From assembly GCF_029581195.1 (NCBI RefSeq), contig NZ_CP120737.1:2046001-2110000 (forward strand): a stretch of 64,000 nucleotides of DNA, read 5' to 3'. This document shows positions 7,890-16,661 of the stretch, piece by piece. Made by a program: the position numbers and the translations under genes. The stretch is from Solwaraspora sp. WMMD791. GTDB lineage: Bacteria > Actinomycetota > Actinomycetes > Mycobacteriales > Micromonosporaceae. Below the pieces are notes generated by a model that was given only the letters and a program-made list of their open reading frames with translations, did not search any database and had not been told where the DNA came from. Positions within the stretch are counted from its first letter, which is position 1, and each line of letters starts with the position of its first letter.

Positions 7890-9755
7890 ATGCCATCTAC
7901 CGAGACACCGGCCGACCGGGCCGCCCATCCGCTGGGCACGGCGGTGGTCGGATGCTGTACGTCCGCCGCCGACCTGGTGGCCCGGCTCGGTGACCCGCAG
8001 GAGCAGGCGGCGGTGCCGCTGCTGCGCGCGGAGTGCGACCGGATCCACGGTGGTGCCGCGACCCTGGTGGTCGTCGGTGAGAAGAAGCGCGGCAAGAGTT
8101 CGCTGATCAATGCGCTGATCGGCCACGACGGCCTGCTGCCGGTCGACTTCGACGTCGCCACCGGGGTCCATTTGACCGTCGCCGACGCCGCGCGACTGAC
8201 CGCGACCGCGTACCTCGACTCGGTGCCGACCGGGACGCCGATCGAGGTCGGGCAGGTCCACGAGTACGCCGCCGTCGATCCGCAGACCCAGCAGCCGTAC
8301 CGCGACGACGTGCAGCGGGTGGAGCTGGGGGTGCCGTCCGACCTGCTCGCCCGGGGGCTCGTGCTGATCGACACACCGGGGGTCGGTGGCCTGGTGGCCG
8401 GGCACACCGAGATCACCATGGCGACGTTGAGTCGGGCGGACGCGCTCGTCCTCGTGGTCGACGGTTCGAGCGAGCTGACCCGCTCCGAGCTGCATTTCCT
8501 GGAGCGGGCCAGCAGCCGGGTCGACACGGTCCTGTTCGTGCTGACGAAGATCGACATGTACGACGCCTGGCCGCAGATCCTGCAGCGCAACCAGGAGCTG
8601 CTCCGCCAGCACGCGCCCCGCTACGGGTCGGCACCGTGGTTCGCGGTCAGCAGCCGAGCCAAGCTGGATGCGGACGCCGCCGGCCGCGACGGCGACGACG
8701 ACACCGCGGCCGCGCGACTCGCGGAGAGCAACTTCACCCCGCTGGTCGACGCCCTCGTCGACGAGGTCGCGCAGCAGGCCGAGGCGATCCGGCTGCGCAA
8801 CGCCCTGTACGTGGCAGCGACGGTGGTGGAGCCGGTGCGGGCCCGTCACCACCGTACGGTGCGTTCCCTGGCGCAGGATCCGACGCTGTCGGCCGAGGTC
8901 ACTGCCCGGGAGGCGGCGCTGGACCGGCTCCGCCGCCAGGACGCCCACTGGCGCAAACTGCTCAGTGGTCGGATGAAGGAGCTGGAAGGCGTCCTGCGAC
9001 TGGGATTCCAGCGGCACGTGAACGATCTGCGGGCGCTCGCCGAGGAGAAGATCAACACTTCGAAGTCTGACGGGTTGACCGAGGTGCCGGACGATCTCGA
9101 GGCGGGCATCCGGGGCATCTGGATGCAGCTGGAGAACGCCGCGCAGGACGGCCTGACCCGGATCACCACGGAGTTGGCGCAGGAGTTCGGCGAGGCCGGG
9201 ATCGCGGAGTTGGCGGCGGAGCTGGAGCTGCCGGAGCGGATTCAGCGGCTTCCCGGCCTGGTCGAGCAGGCACACGACAGCCGGGGACTGTTCGCCGGAC
9301 TGGAGCGGCTCTTCCCGGCCGCCAGCGCCGGCACGTTGGTGTTCACCGTCCTGTCCGTGCTGACCGGGGGATTGCTCATCCCGGCCGTCGCCGGTATCGG
9401 TCTCATCGCCGGCCTGATGGGGCGGCGCAAGCGCCGGGAGGAGCTCGCGCGCCGCCGGGGCGACGCCAACCGGTACCTGAACCGGGTGATCAGCGAGCTG
9501 CACACCGAAGTGCCGCCCAAGATCCATGAGAGCCTGGTCGCCGCCGGGCGGGCCCTGGCCGAGTCGCTGTCCGGGTGGCTCACCAACGAACAGGAGAAGG
9601 TTCGCGCCGAGCTGGCCGAGCATCAGCAGGATCTGGCCGCCGCCGCCGCGGACCTCGCGGCGCGACGTGCACAGGCCACCGCCGACCTCGCCGAACTGAC
9701 TGAGGTTTCCCGACGGATCACCGAGCTGCGCGGCTATCTCGGGGCCACCGGATGA
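7890..9755 (+). CDS. Membrane-anchored dynamin-family GTPase
   Basis: 621-residue dynamin-like GTPase. G1 GEKKRGKSS lies near residues 63-71, G3 DTPGVGG near 161 and G4 TKID near 219. Long helical segments follow. A hydrophobic hairpin near residues 480-512 (TLVFTVLSVLTGGLLIPAVAG onward) ends at the basic MGRRKRREE and would insert in the membrane like the paddle of bacterial dynamins. The C-terminal 110 residues are an Ala/Glu/Arg coiled coil. ATG 7890 is preferred because GAGGAG lies 7 bases before it; ATG 7860 would add 10 residues. The stop overlaps the next gene (ATGA), a second GTPase, as in other bacterial dynamin pairs. Likely role: nucleotide-dependent membrane binding or remodelling. 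Confidence 0.88.
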   Translation: MPSTETPADRAAHPLGTAVVGCCTSAADLVARLGDPQEQAAVPLLRAECDRIHGGAATLVVVGEKKRGKSSLINALIGHDGLLPVDFDVATGVHLTVADAARLTATAYLDSVPTGTPIEVGQVHEYAAVDPQTQQPYRDDVQRVELGVPSDLLARGLVLIDTPGVGGLVAGHTEITMATLSRADALVLVVDGSSELTRSELHFLERASSRVDTVLFVLTKIDMYDAWPQILQRNQELLRQHAPRYGSAPWFAVSSRAKLDADAAGRDGDDDTAAARLAESNFTPLVDALVDEVAQQAEAIRLRNALYVAATVVEPVRARHHRTVRSLAQDPTLSAEVTAREAALDRLRRQDAHWRKLLSGRMKELEGVLRLGFQRHVNDLRALAEEKINTSKSDGLTEVPDDLEAGIRGIWMQLENAAQDGLTRITTELAQEFGEAGIAELAAELELPERIQRLPGLVEQAHDSRGLFAGLERLFPAASAGTLVFTVLSVLTGGLLIPAVAGIGLIAGLMGRRKRREELARRRGDANRYLNRVISELHTEVPPKIHESLVAAGRALAESLSGWLTNEQEKVRAELAEHQQDLAAAAADLAARRAQATADLAELTEVSRRITELRGYLGATG

Positions 9756-11221
9756 CCGCACCGGGTACGGGCGGGGCCGGGCTGGCCGACCGGGTCGCCG
9801 CAGCGGCCCGGTCGGCCCGGCCCGGCGTGCCCGCCGGCCCGGTCGCCGACGCCGTGGACGCCGTCGTCGACCGGCTGGCCGACCGGCGGCTGCGGATCGC
9901 GGTGGGTGGACGGATGAACGCCGGCAAGTCGACGCTGATCAACGCGCTGGTCGGCCAGCGGGTAGCGGCCACGGCGGCGACCGAGTGCACCAGGCTCGTC
10001 GCCTGGTTCCGGGGGTCGCACCAGAACCGGATCGAGGTACGGCGGACCGATGGCACCAGCTACCACGTACCAGGGCGACCCGGCGGTGGCGTACCCGATG
10101 ACCTGACCCTGCTGGGCGCCGACCGCGCGTCGGTCCGCGAGCTCGTGGTGGAGGTGGTCAACGACCGGCTCGACCAGCGTTACACCATCGTCGACACGCC
10201 GGGCATGGATTCCCTCAGCGGCCTCGACGAGATCGCGATGGCGGCGTTGGCGCGCGCCGACGCGCTGCTCTACGTGATGCCGCACCCCGGTGCGGGTGAC
10301 ACGGCCGCCATCGAGGCGTTGCGCCGACAGGCCGGGGAGCGGCTGACCGCCGCCAACGTCCTCGGCGTGTTGAGCCGGGTCGACGAGTTGGGCGACGGCG
10401 TCGGTGATCCCTGGCCCCGCGCCCGCCGCCTCACCTCGACGTACGGGGCCCGCCTGCGCGGAGTCGTCGGCGACGTCGTACCGGTCGTCGGGCTGCTGGC
10501 GGCGACGGCGGCGGGCGACACCTTCACGGAGGACGACGCCGCGCTGGTCCGGCGACTCGCGGTAGCCGACGCCGAGGCGCTGGGCCGCGCCCTCTACTCA
10601 GGAAGGACTTTCCGCGCCTGGTCCACCGGTCCGCTGTCGTCCGACGAACGCGATCTGCTCGCGGCCCGGCTCGGCCGCTACGGCATCACGGTCGCGACCG
10701 ACGCGTGCCGGAAGGGGATCTCCGGTGCCGCCCCGCTGCTCGCCGAACTCCGCCGCCACAGCGGCATCGACGCGCTCGAGTCGGCCATCACCGACCGGTT
10801 CGTCGCGGTCGCGGACCGGCTGCGGGCCGGTTTCGCGATCAGTACGCTCGAACGTGTCGTCCGAGCGGCGCCACCCGGGCCGCCGGCCCTGGTCACACTG
10901 GCGACGACGCTGGCGACCCTGCGCCGGGATCCCCGGCTGCGCCAGGCGGACCTGGGAACGGCGCTGGTCGACCTCGGTGCCGGTCGGCTGCGGCTGACGG
11001 ACGAGGATGCCGCCGCTCTCGTCACCCTGGCGACTGCCGCCGACCCGGCGGGATGTGTCGGCCTCGACGCCGACGCAAGTGCCGAGCAGCTGCGGCAGGC
11101 CGCCGATCGGGAGATCCTGCGCTGGCGTCGACGTGAGGACGATCCGTCGCGGCTGGTCCAGCGGCACGCCCGGACCGCCCGCGAGGTCTGTGAGGCGATC
11201 TTCTTCAGCGTCACCTCGTAG
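9752..11221 (+). CDS. Dynamin-like GTPase, paralog of the 1-1614 gene
   Basis: 489-residue GTPase with G1 GRMNAGKST at about residue 53, G3 DTPGMDS near 148 and a G4-like LSRVDELG near 207; the rest is helical. G1 sits at the same residue as in the leftward GTPase at 1-1614 and the flanking sequence is alike (GQR followed by A/T-rich segments, then WFR), so the two are paralogs. No membrane hairpin is visible, unlike its upstream partner; it may work as the soluble half of a two-dynamin complex. The start overlaps the preceding stop (ATGA). It is the last gene of the rightward operon. Confidence 0.85.
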   Translation: MTAPGTGGAGLADRVAAAARSARPGVPAGPVADAVDAVVDRLADRRLRIAVGGRMNAGKSTLINALVGQRVAATAATECTRLVAWFRGSHQNRIEVRRTDGTSYHVPGRPGGGVPDDLTLLGADRASVRELVVEVVNDRLDQRYTIVDTPGMDSLSGLDEIAMAALARADALLYVMPHPGAGDTAAIEALRRQAGERLTAANVLGVLSRVDELGDGVGDPWPRARRLTSTYGARLRGVVGDVVPVVGLLAATAAGDTFTEDDAALVRRLAVADAEALGRALYSGRTFRAWSTGPLSSDERDLLAARLGRYGITVATDACRKGISGAAPLLAELRRHSGIDALESAITDRFVAVADRLRAGFAISTLERVVRAAPPGPPALVTLATTLATLRRDPRLRQADLGTALVDLGAGRLRLTDEDAAALVTLATAADPAGCVGLDADASAEQLRQAADREILRWRRREDDPSRLVQRHARTAREVCEAIFFSVTS

Positions 11222-11253
11222 CCGGCACCCGGCAACAACCTCAAGTTCGCCAA

Positions 11254-11266
11254 TGAAACGTTTTCA
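11254..11266. promoter_or_regulatory. Possible LacI-type operator upstream of the subtilisin
   Basis: TGAAACGTTTTCA is a near-palindrome centred on CG with a perfect AAACGTTT core, the shape of LacI-family sites. It lies about 60 bases before the protease start. Confidence 0.25.
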
Positions 11267-11326
11267 TCGCACTTCATCGATGTTTCTCTGTCCAGGACGG
11301 ATCAGGTCCCGGAGAGGAGCAGATCG

Positions 11327-13558
11327 ATGGTGTCAACACGTTCCAGGGTGCTGGTGGTGGCGGCGGCGCTGCTGGCCCTGGCACCGGCCGTACCGGCGGT
11401 CGCCGCCGTACCCGAAGCGACGGTCCACGCGGTCGGCGGCCCGACCGCCGTCACCAACTCCTACATCGTCGTCCTCACCGACACCGCAACCACGGTCGCC
11501 ACAGTGGACCGTACGGCGCACGCGGTGGCCGACCGACACGGCGGCACCGTCGCCCGCACCTGGCGCCACGCCCTGCACGGCTTCGAAGCCCACCTGACGC
11601 CGCGCCAGGCCCGCCGGCTCGCCGCCGACCCCCGCGTCGACTCGGTCACCCAGAACCACACCGTGACCGCCGCCGACATCCAGTCCCCCGCGCCGTCCTG
11701 GGGACTGGACCGGATCGACCAACGCAGCCAGCCACTCGACGGCACCTTCAGCTACCCCCCGGTCGCGCCGATCGTCCGGGTGTACGTCATCGACAGCGGG
11801 ATCCGGATGTCGCACACCGAGTTCACCGGCCGGGTCCGGGCCGGCCGCGACACGATCGACAACGACGACGACCCGACCGACTGTCGTGGACACGGCACGC
11901 ACGTCGCCGGTACGGTCGGCGGCACCACGTACGGTGTGGCCAAGAACGTGGAGCTGGTCGCGGTACGGGTGCTCGACTGCAACGGCAACGGCAACGTCGC
12001 CACCGTGATCACCGGCATCGACTGGGTGACCGCCGATCATGATCCGGGTGAGCCGGCGGTGGCGAACATGAGCCTCGGCGGGCCCGCCTACGATCCGATG
12101 GACGAGGCGATCGCCCGCTCCACCGCCGACGGCGTCACCTACGTCGTCTCCGCCGGGAACGACAGCGGCGCCGACGCATGCGCCTACTCCCCTGCCCGGG
12201 CCCCGCAGGCGATCACCGTCGCCGCCACCGGCCCGGACGACACCCGCGCGGCGTTCTCCAACATCGGCGGCTGCGTCGACGTCTTCGCCCCCGGTGTCGA
12301 CATCGTCTCCGCCGGCATCACCGACGACACCGCAGCCCGTCCGGCCAGCGGCACCTCGATGGCCGCCCCGCACGTCGCCGGCGCGGCCGCGCTGATCCTC
12401 GCCGAACACCCCGACCACACCCCCGCCCAGGTCACCGCCGCACTCCTCGGCAACGCCACCCCCGGGGTGGTCGGCAACCCCGGCGCCGGCACGACCGACC
12501 GGCTCCTCTACGTCGACGACACCATCCCCGGTCACGACTTCACCCTCGCCGCCGGCCCGGCCCACACCACGGTCACCGCCGGCGGCACCGCCACCACCAC
12601 CATCACCGCGACCGTCACCGCCGGCACGGTGCAGACCGTCTCCCTGAGCGCCGCCGGCTTGCCTCGCGGTGCCACCGCCACCTTCACCCCACCCACCATC
12701 GACTCGACCGGCACCACCACGCTGACCGTCTCCACGACAGCGACCACCGCCGCCGGCACGTACCCGATCGTGGTCTTCGGCACCGGCACCACCGCCACCC
12801 GGATGGCCAGGTTCACCCTCACCGTCGAGGCGCTCCCGGGCTGCGTCGGGGCGAACGACACCGACATGCCGCTGCCGTTGTTCGGCGGAACCGTCGACGT
12901 TCCGATCACCATCGCCGGCTGCGCCGGCAACGCCGCCCACAACAGCACCGTCGCGGTCCGCATCGTGCACAGCGGAATCCATGATCTGAAGGTGGACCTG
13001 TACGCCCCGGACGGCACCCGGCACTTCCTGCTGTCCCGCACCGGATTGTGGGCAGGCCCGGACGTGGACCACACGTTCACCTACGATCTGTCCGGCGCGG
13101 TGGCCAACGGGACCTGGATCCTGCGGGTCAGCGACGAGGGTCCGGTGGGCACCGGGTTCTTCGACTCCTGGACGCTGAACCTCGCCGGCACCGACCTGCC
13201 CGTCCCGGTCTGCGGCGGGCTGGCCACCGCCGACGTGCCGATCGGGGACGTCAGCACCGTCGAGAGCCCGATCACGGTGACCGGGTGTTCCCGGGCCGCG
13301 AGCCGCAGCGGCTACGTCGACGTCCGCGTGGTGCACCCGTGGTCGCGGCATCTCAGTTTCGACCTCGTCGCCCCGGACGGTCAGGTGTTCGAACTGCAGG
13401 GTGTCAACGGCATGGGAATACCGAACATGATCCGGACCTTCGTCGTCGACCTGTCTGGGTACGCCACCGCCAACGGCACCTGGAAGCTGCGGGTCGCCGA
13501 CCACTACTGGGGCGGGTCGGGCCCGGCGTACATCGACAGTTGGCGGCTCACTCTCTGA
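11327..13558 (+). CDS. Secreted subtilisin-like protease (S8) with two P-domains
   Basis: 743-residue secreted serine protease. An Ala-rich Sec signal peptide covers about residues 1-27. An I9-type inhibitor propeptide (NSYIVVLTD to the SVTQNHTV junction) covers roughly 44-115. The catalytic triad is visible: Asp156 (VIDSG), His189 (GHGTHVAG) and Ser344 (SGTSMAAPHV). A Thr-rich beta-sandwich segment follows at about 418-500, then two copies of a proprotein-convertase P-type domain (about 510-620 and 625-743, each ending FxDSWxLxL or YIDSWRLTL). GAGAGGAG precedes the ATG. Most actinomycete S8 proteases stop after the catalytic domain; tandem P-domains suggest help with folding or binding to a surface or polymer. 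It is monocistronic between the GTPase operon and the fucosidase gene. Confidence 0.93.
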   Translation: MVSTRSRVLVVAAALLALAPAVPAVAAVPEATVHAVGGPTAVTNSYIVVLTDTATTVATVDRTAHAVADRHGGTVARTWRHALHGFEAHLTPRQARRLAADPRVDSVTQNHTVTAADIQSPAPSWGLDRIDQRSQPLDGTFSYPPVAPIVRVYVIDSGIRMSHTEFTGRVRAGRDTIDNDDDPTDCRGHGTHVAGTVGGTTYGVAKNVELVAVRVLDCNGNGNVATVITGIDWVTADHDPGEPAVANMSLGGPAYDPMDEAIARSTADGVTYVVSAGNDSGADACAYSPARAPQAITVAATGPDDTRAAFSNIGGCVDVFAPGVDIVSAGITDDTAARPASGTSMAAPHVAGAAALILAEHPDHTPAQVTAALLGNATPGVVGNPGAGTTDRLLYVDDTIPGHDFTLAAGPAHTTVTAGGTATTTITATVTAGTVQTVSLSAAGLPRGATATFTPPTIDSTGTTTLTVSTTATTAAGTYPIVVFGTGTTATRMARFTLTVEALPGCVGANDTDMPLPLFGGTVDVPITIAGCAGNAAHNSTVAVRIVHSGIHDLKVDLYAPDGTRHFLLSRTGLWAGPDVDHTFTYDLSGAVANGTWILRVSDEGPVGTGFFDSWTLNLAGTDLPVPVCGGLATADVPIGDVSTVESPITVTGCSRAASRSGYVDVRVVHPWSRHLSFDLVAPDGQVFELQGVNGMGIPNMIRTFVVDLSGYATANGTWKLRVADHYWGGSGPAYIDSWRLTL

Positions 13559-13568
13559 CCCGATGCCG

Positions 13569-13602
13569 TTGACACTCATCGATCTATTTCGTTAGCGTTA
13601 AC
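13569..13602 (+). promoter_or_regulatory. Promoter with overlapping LacI-type operator, GH95 gene
   Basis: A perfect -35 TTGACA (13569-13574) is followed after 18 bases by TAGCGT (13593-13598), which fits an actinomycete -10. The imperfect palindrome GTTAGCGTTAAC (13591-13602; 10 of 12 positions symmetric) covers the -10, the position of a LacI-family operator that would repress the glycosidase without inducing sugar. No regulator gene is adjacent. Confidence 0.5.
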
Positions 13603-13713
13603 AACGACGGACTTCATTGGGGAATGAGGGATCGGCCGGCCCGGTCTCCGCCGTACGGCCTCGGGCAGGGGTCGGTCGGTGAGAGCGCACACACGGGCTG
13701 TCCGGCCGGTGTC

Positions 13714-13747
13714 GTCGCGGACCCGCCTCATCGCGCGGGTCCGCGAC
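13714..13747 (+). promoter_or_regulatory. 13-bp perfect hairpin in GH95 5' leader
   Basis: GTCGCGGACCCGC pairs perfectly with GCGGGTCCGCGAC across an 8-base loop, 45 bases before the GH95 start and downstream of its likely promoter. It could attenuate transcription, stabilise the mRNA or hinder initiation. There is no T-run after it. Confidence 0.5.
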
Positions 13748-13792
13748 GGCCCGTCGGTCCGCCGCAGCGCCCCCGCACCCTTGGAGACCACG

Positions 13793-16630
13793 ATGTCTGA
13801 CATCACCCGACGGAGACTCCTCACCGCTGGCGCGGCCGGCGCGGGGGCCATGCTGCTGCCGACGGGGTGGACGGCCCTCGCCCGCGCCGATCCGGCGACG
13901 CCGGCGCAGGTGCTCGCCGCCGGTGACCTGGCACTCTGGTACGACGAGCCCGCCGGCACCGACTGGCTGCGCGCGTTGCCCGTCGGCAACGGCAGACTCG
14001 GCGCGATGGTCTTCGGCAACGTCGACACCGACCGGCTCCAGCTCAACGAGGACACCATCTGGGCCGGCGGCCCCTACGACTCCGCCAACCCGCGCGGCGC
14101 GGGCGCGCTGGCCGAGATCCGCCGGCTGGTCTTCGCCGACCAGTGGAGTCAGGCACAGAACCTGATCAACCAGACGATGATGGGCACCCCCGGCGGACAA
14201 CTGGCCTACCAGCCGGTCGGCAACCTACGGCTGGCCTTCGGAAACGCCAGCGGTGTGTCGCAGTACCACCGCACCCTCGATCTCACCACGGCGGTCGTCA
14301 CCACCAGCTACGTACAGAACGGTGTGCGGTACCAACGGGACGTGTTCGCCAGCGCCCCGGACCAGGTGATCGTCACCCGGCTCACCGCCGACCGGGCCAA
14401 CGCGATCACCTTCACCGCCACCTTCGACAGCCCACAGCGGACCACCGTATCCAGCCCGGACTCCACCACGATCGCCCTCGACGGCATCTGCGGCACCATG
14501 GAGGGCGTCACCGGCAGGGTACGGTTCCTCGCTCTGGCGAACGTCGTCGCCACCGGCGGTACGGTCAGCAGCTCCGGCGGCACGCTGCGGGTGTCCGGTG
14601 CCACCAGCGTCACGGTGCTGGTGTCGATCGGCTCCAGCTACGTCAACTTCCGCACCGTCGACGGCGACTACCAGGGCAGCGCCCGCAACCGGCTGGCCGC
14701 CGCCCGTACCGTCGGGCACGACCAGCTGCGCAGCCGGCACCTCGCCGACTACCAGGCACTGTTCAACCGGGTGTCGATCGACCTGGGCCGTACGGCGGCG
14801 GCCGACCAGCCCACCGACGTCCGGATCGCCCAGCACGCGAGCGTCGACGACCCGCAGTTCTCCGCGTTGCTGTTCCAGTACGGCCGCTACCTGCTGATCT
14901 CCTCGTCGCGGCCCGGTACCCAGCCGGCCAACCTGCAGGGCATCTGGAACGACTCGATGACCCCGCCGTGGGATTCGAAGTACACGATCAACGCGAACCT
15001 GCCGATGAACTACTGGCCCGCCGACACGACGAACCTCTCCGAATGCTTCCTGCCGGTCTTCGACCTGGTCCGGGACCTGGCAGTGAGCGGTGCCCGCACC
15101 GCGCAGGCACAGTACGGCGCGGGTGGCTGGGTGACCCACCACAACACCGACGGGTGGCGGGGCTCCTCGGTCGTCGACGGCGCGTTCTGGGGCATGTGGC
15201 CCACCGGTGGCGCGTGGCTGGCCAGCCTCGTCTGGGAGCACTACCAGTTCACCGGTGACGTCACGTTCCTGCAGACCAACTACCCGGCGATGAAGGGCGC
15301 GGCCCAGTTCTTCCTCGACACCCTGGTCACCCATCCGACCCTGGGATATCTGGTCACCAACCCGTCGAACTCCCCCGAGATCGCCCACCACGGCGACGCC
15401 AGCGTCTGCGCCGGACCCACGATGGACAACCAGATCCTGCGGGACCTGTTCGAGGGCGTCGCCCGGGCCAGCGAGGTCCTCGGCGTGGACCCGACGTTGC
15501 GGACCCAGGTACGGGCGGCCCGGGACCGGCTGGCGCCGATGCGGATCGGCTCCCGGGGCAACATCCAGGAGTGGCTGTCCGACTGGGTCGAGCCGGAACG
15601 CAACCACCGGCACGTCTCCCACCTCTACGGACTGCACCCCAGCAACCAGATCACCCGACGGATCACGCCGACGCTGTTCGAGGCCGCCCGCCGGACCCTG
15701 GAGATCCGGGGCGACGACGGCACCGGCTGGTCACTGGCCTGGAAAATCAACTTCTGGGCCCGGCTGGAGGACGCCGCCCGCGCCCACAAGCTGCTCCGCG
15801 ATCTGGTCCGCACCGACCGGCTGGCGCCGAACATGTTCGACCTGCACCCGCCGTTCCAGATCGACGGGAACTTCGGCGCGACCTCCGGCGTCGCCGAGAT
15901 GCTGCTGCAGAGCCACAACGGCGAACTGCACCTGCTGCCGGCGCTGCCGAGCGCCTGGCCGACCGGGCAGGTGGCCGGGCTGCGCGGCCGGGGCGGCTAC
16001 ACGGTCGCGATGCGGTGGCGCGACGGCCAGGCCGACGAGTTCCACGTCCGCGCCGACCGCGACGGCACCGTACGGCTGCGGGCCCGGCTGTTCACCGGCG
16101 GCTTCACCCTCACCGACGTCGACGACGGCAGCACGCCGGTCAGCACCCGGCCCGAGGGCGACGTGGTCGCGTTCGCCGTCCGCGCCGGACGCACCTACCG
16201 GCTCGCCCGCCCCGGTGCGTCACCGTCACCGACGCCGACCCTGTCACCGAGCCCGACCGTGAGCCCGTCGCCGTCGGTGTCGCCGACGTTCTCACCCACC
16301 CCTGGCCCGACCAGTCCGCCGCCGACCACCGGGGCGCGGGCGACGTACGCGGTCACCGGCTCGTGGCCCGGTGGCTTCCAGGGCGAGGTCACGGTCACCG
16401 CCGGGGCCGCACCGATCCAGGGCTGGGCCGTCACCTGGACCTTCACCAACGGGCAGGTCATCAACCAGCTCTGGAGCGGCACCCACACCCAGAACGGCGC
16501 GAACGTGCGGGTCACCAACGCCGCCTACAACGGGTCGCTGCCGGCCGGCGGCTCCACCACGTTCGGCTTCATCGCCAGCGTCAGCGGGACGAACGACCCG
16601 CCGACCAACATCACCGCTACGGCGACCTGA
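13793..16630 (+). CDS. Tat-exported GH95 alpha-L-fucosidase-type enzyme with CBM2
   Basis: 945-residue secreted glycosidase. ATG 13793 is chosen over upstream frames because GGAG precedes it and a Tat signal (TRRRLLTAGAAGAGAMLLP) follows at once. GH95 landmarks: N-terminal beta-sandwich with LPVGNGRLGAMVFG, then the (alpha/alpha)6 barrel with INANLPMNYWP (Asn400, Asn402), IQEWLSDW (Glu593) and QIDGNFGATSG (Asp691), matching the Asn/Asn/Glu/Asp set known for family 95 fucosidases. A Ser/Pro/Thr linker (about 813-845) leads to a C-terminal CBM2 of about 100 residues (GWAVTWTF, AAYNGSLPAGGSTTFGF). Such enzymes remove terminal L-fucose (some family members act on L-galactose) from plant or mucin glycans; CBM2 would tether it to cellulose or chitin. 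The promoter region suggests sugar-responsive control. Confidence 0.92.
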   Translation: MSDITRRRLLTAGAAGAGAMLLPTGWTALARADPATPAQVLAAGDLALWYDEPAGTDWLRALPVGNGRLGAMVFGNVDTDRLQLNEDTIWAGGPYDSANPRGAGALAEIRRLVFADQWSQAQNLINQTMMGTPGGQLAYQPVGNLRLAFGNASGVSQYHRTLDLTTAVVTTSYVQNGVRYQRDVFASAPDQVIVTRLTADRANAITFTATFDSPQRTTVSSPDSTTIALDGICGTMEGVTGRVRFLALANVVATGGTVSSSGGTLRVSGATSVTVLVSIGSSYVNFRTVDGDYQGSARNRLAAARTVGHDQLRSRHLADYQALFNRVSIDLGRTAAADQPTDVRIAQHASVDDPQFSALLFQYGRYLLISSSRPGTQPANLQGIWNDSMTPPWDSKYTINANLPMNYWPADTTNLSECFLPVFDLVRDLAVSGARTAQAQYGAGGWVTHHNTDGWRGSSVVDGAFWGMWPTGGAWLASLVWEHYQFTGDVTFLQTNYPAMKGAAQFFLDTLVTHPTLGYLVTNPSNSPEIAHHGDASVCAGPTMDNQILRDLFEGVARASEVLGVDPTLRTQVRAARDRLAPMRIGSRGNIQEWLSDWVEPERNHRHVSHLYGLHPSNQITRRITPTLFEAARRTLEIRGDDGTGWSLAWKINFWARLEDAARAHKLLRDLVRTDRLAPNMFDLHPPFQIDGNFGATSGVAEMLLQSHNGELHLLPALPSAWPTGQVAGLRGRGGYTVAMRWRDGQADEFHVRADRDGTVRLRARLFTGGFTLTDVDDGSTPVSTRPEGDVVAFAVRAGRTYRLARPGASPSPTPTLSPSPTVSPSPSVSPTFSPTPGPTSPPPTTGARATYAVTGSWPGGFQGEVTVTAGAAPIQGWAVTWTFTNGQVINQLWSGTHTQNGANVRVTNAAYNGSLPAGGSTTFGFIASVSGTNDPPTNITATAT

Positions 16631-16661
16631 CCCGCCTCCCGGGGCGGGCCGGCCCCGGCGG

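Noticed and set aside
11333-13579. 748-codon minus-strand frame across the subtilisin
   Set aside because: Gly/Asp/Arg-biased GC-rich antisense frame; the plus strand has signal peptide and full catalytic triad.
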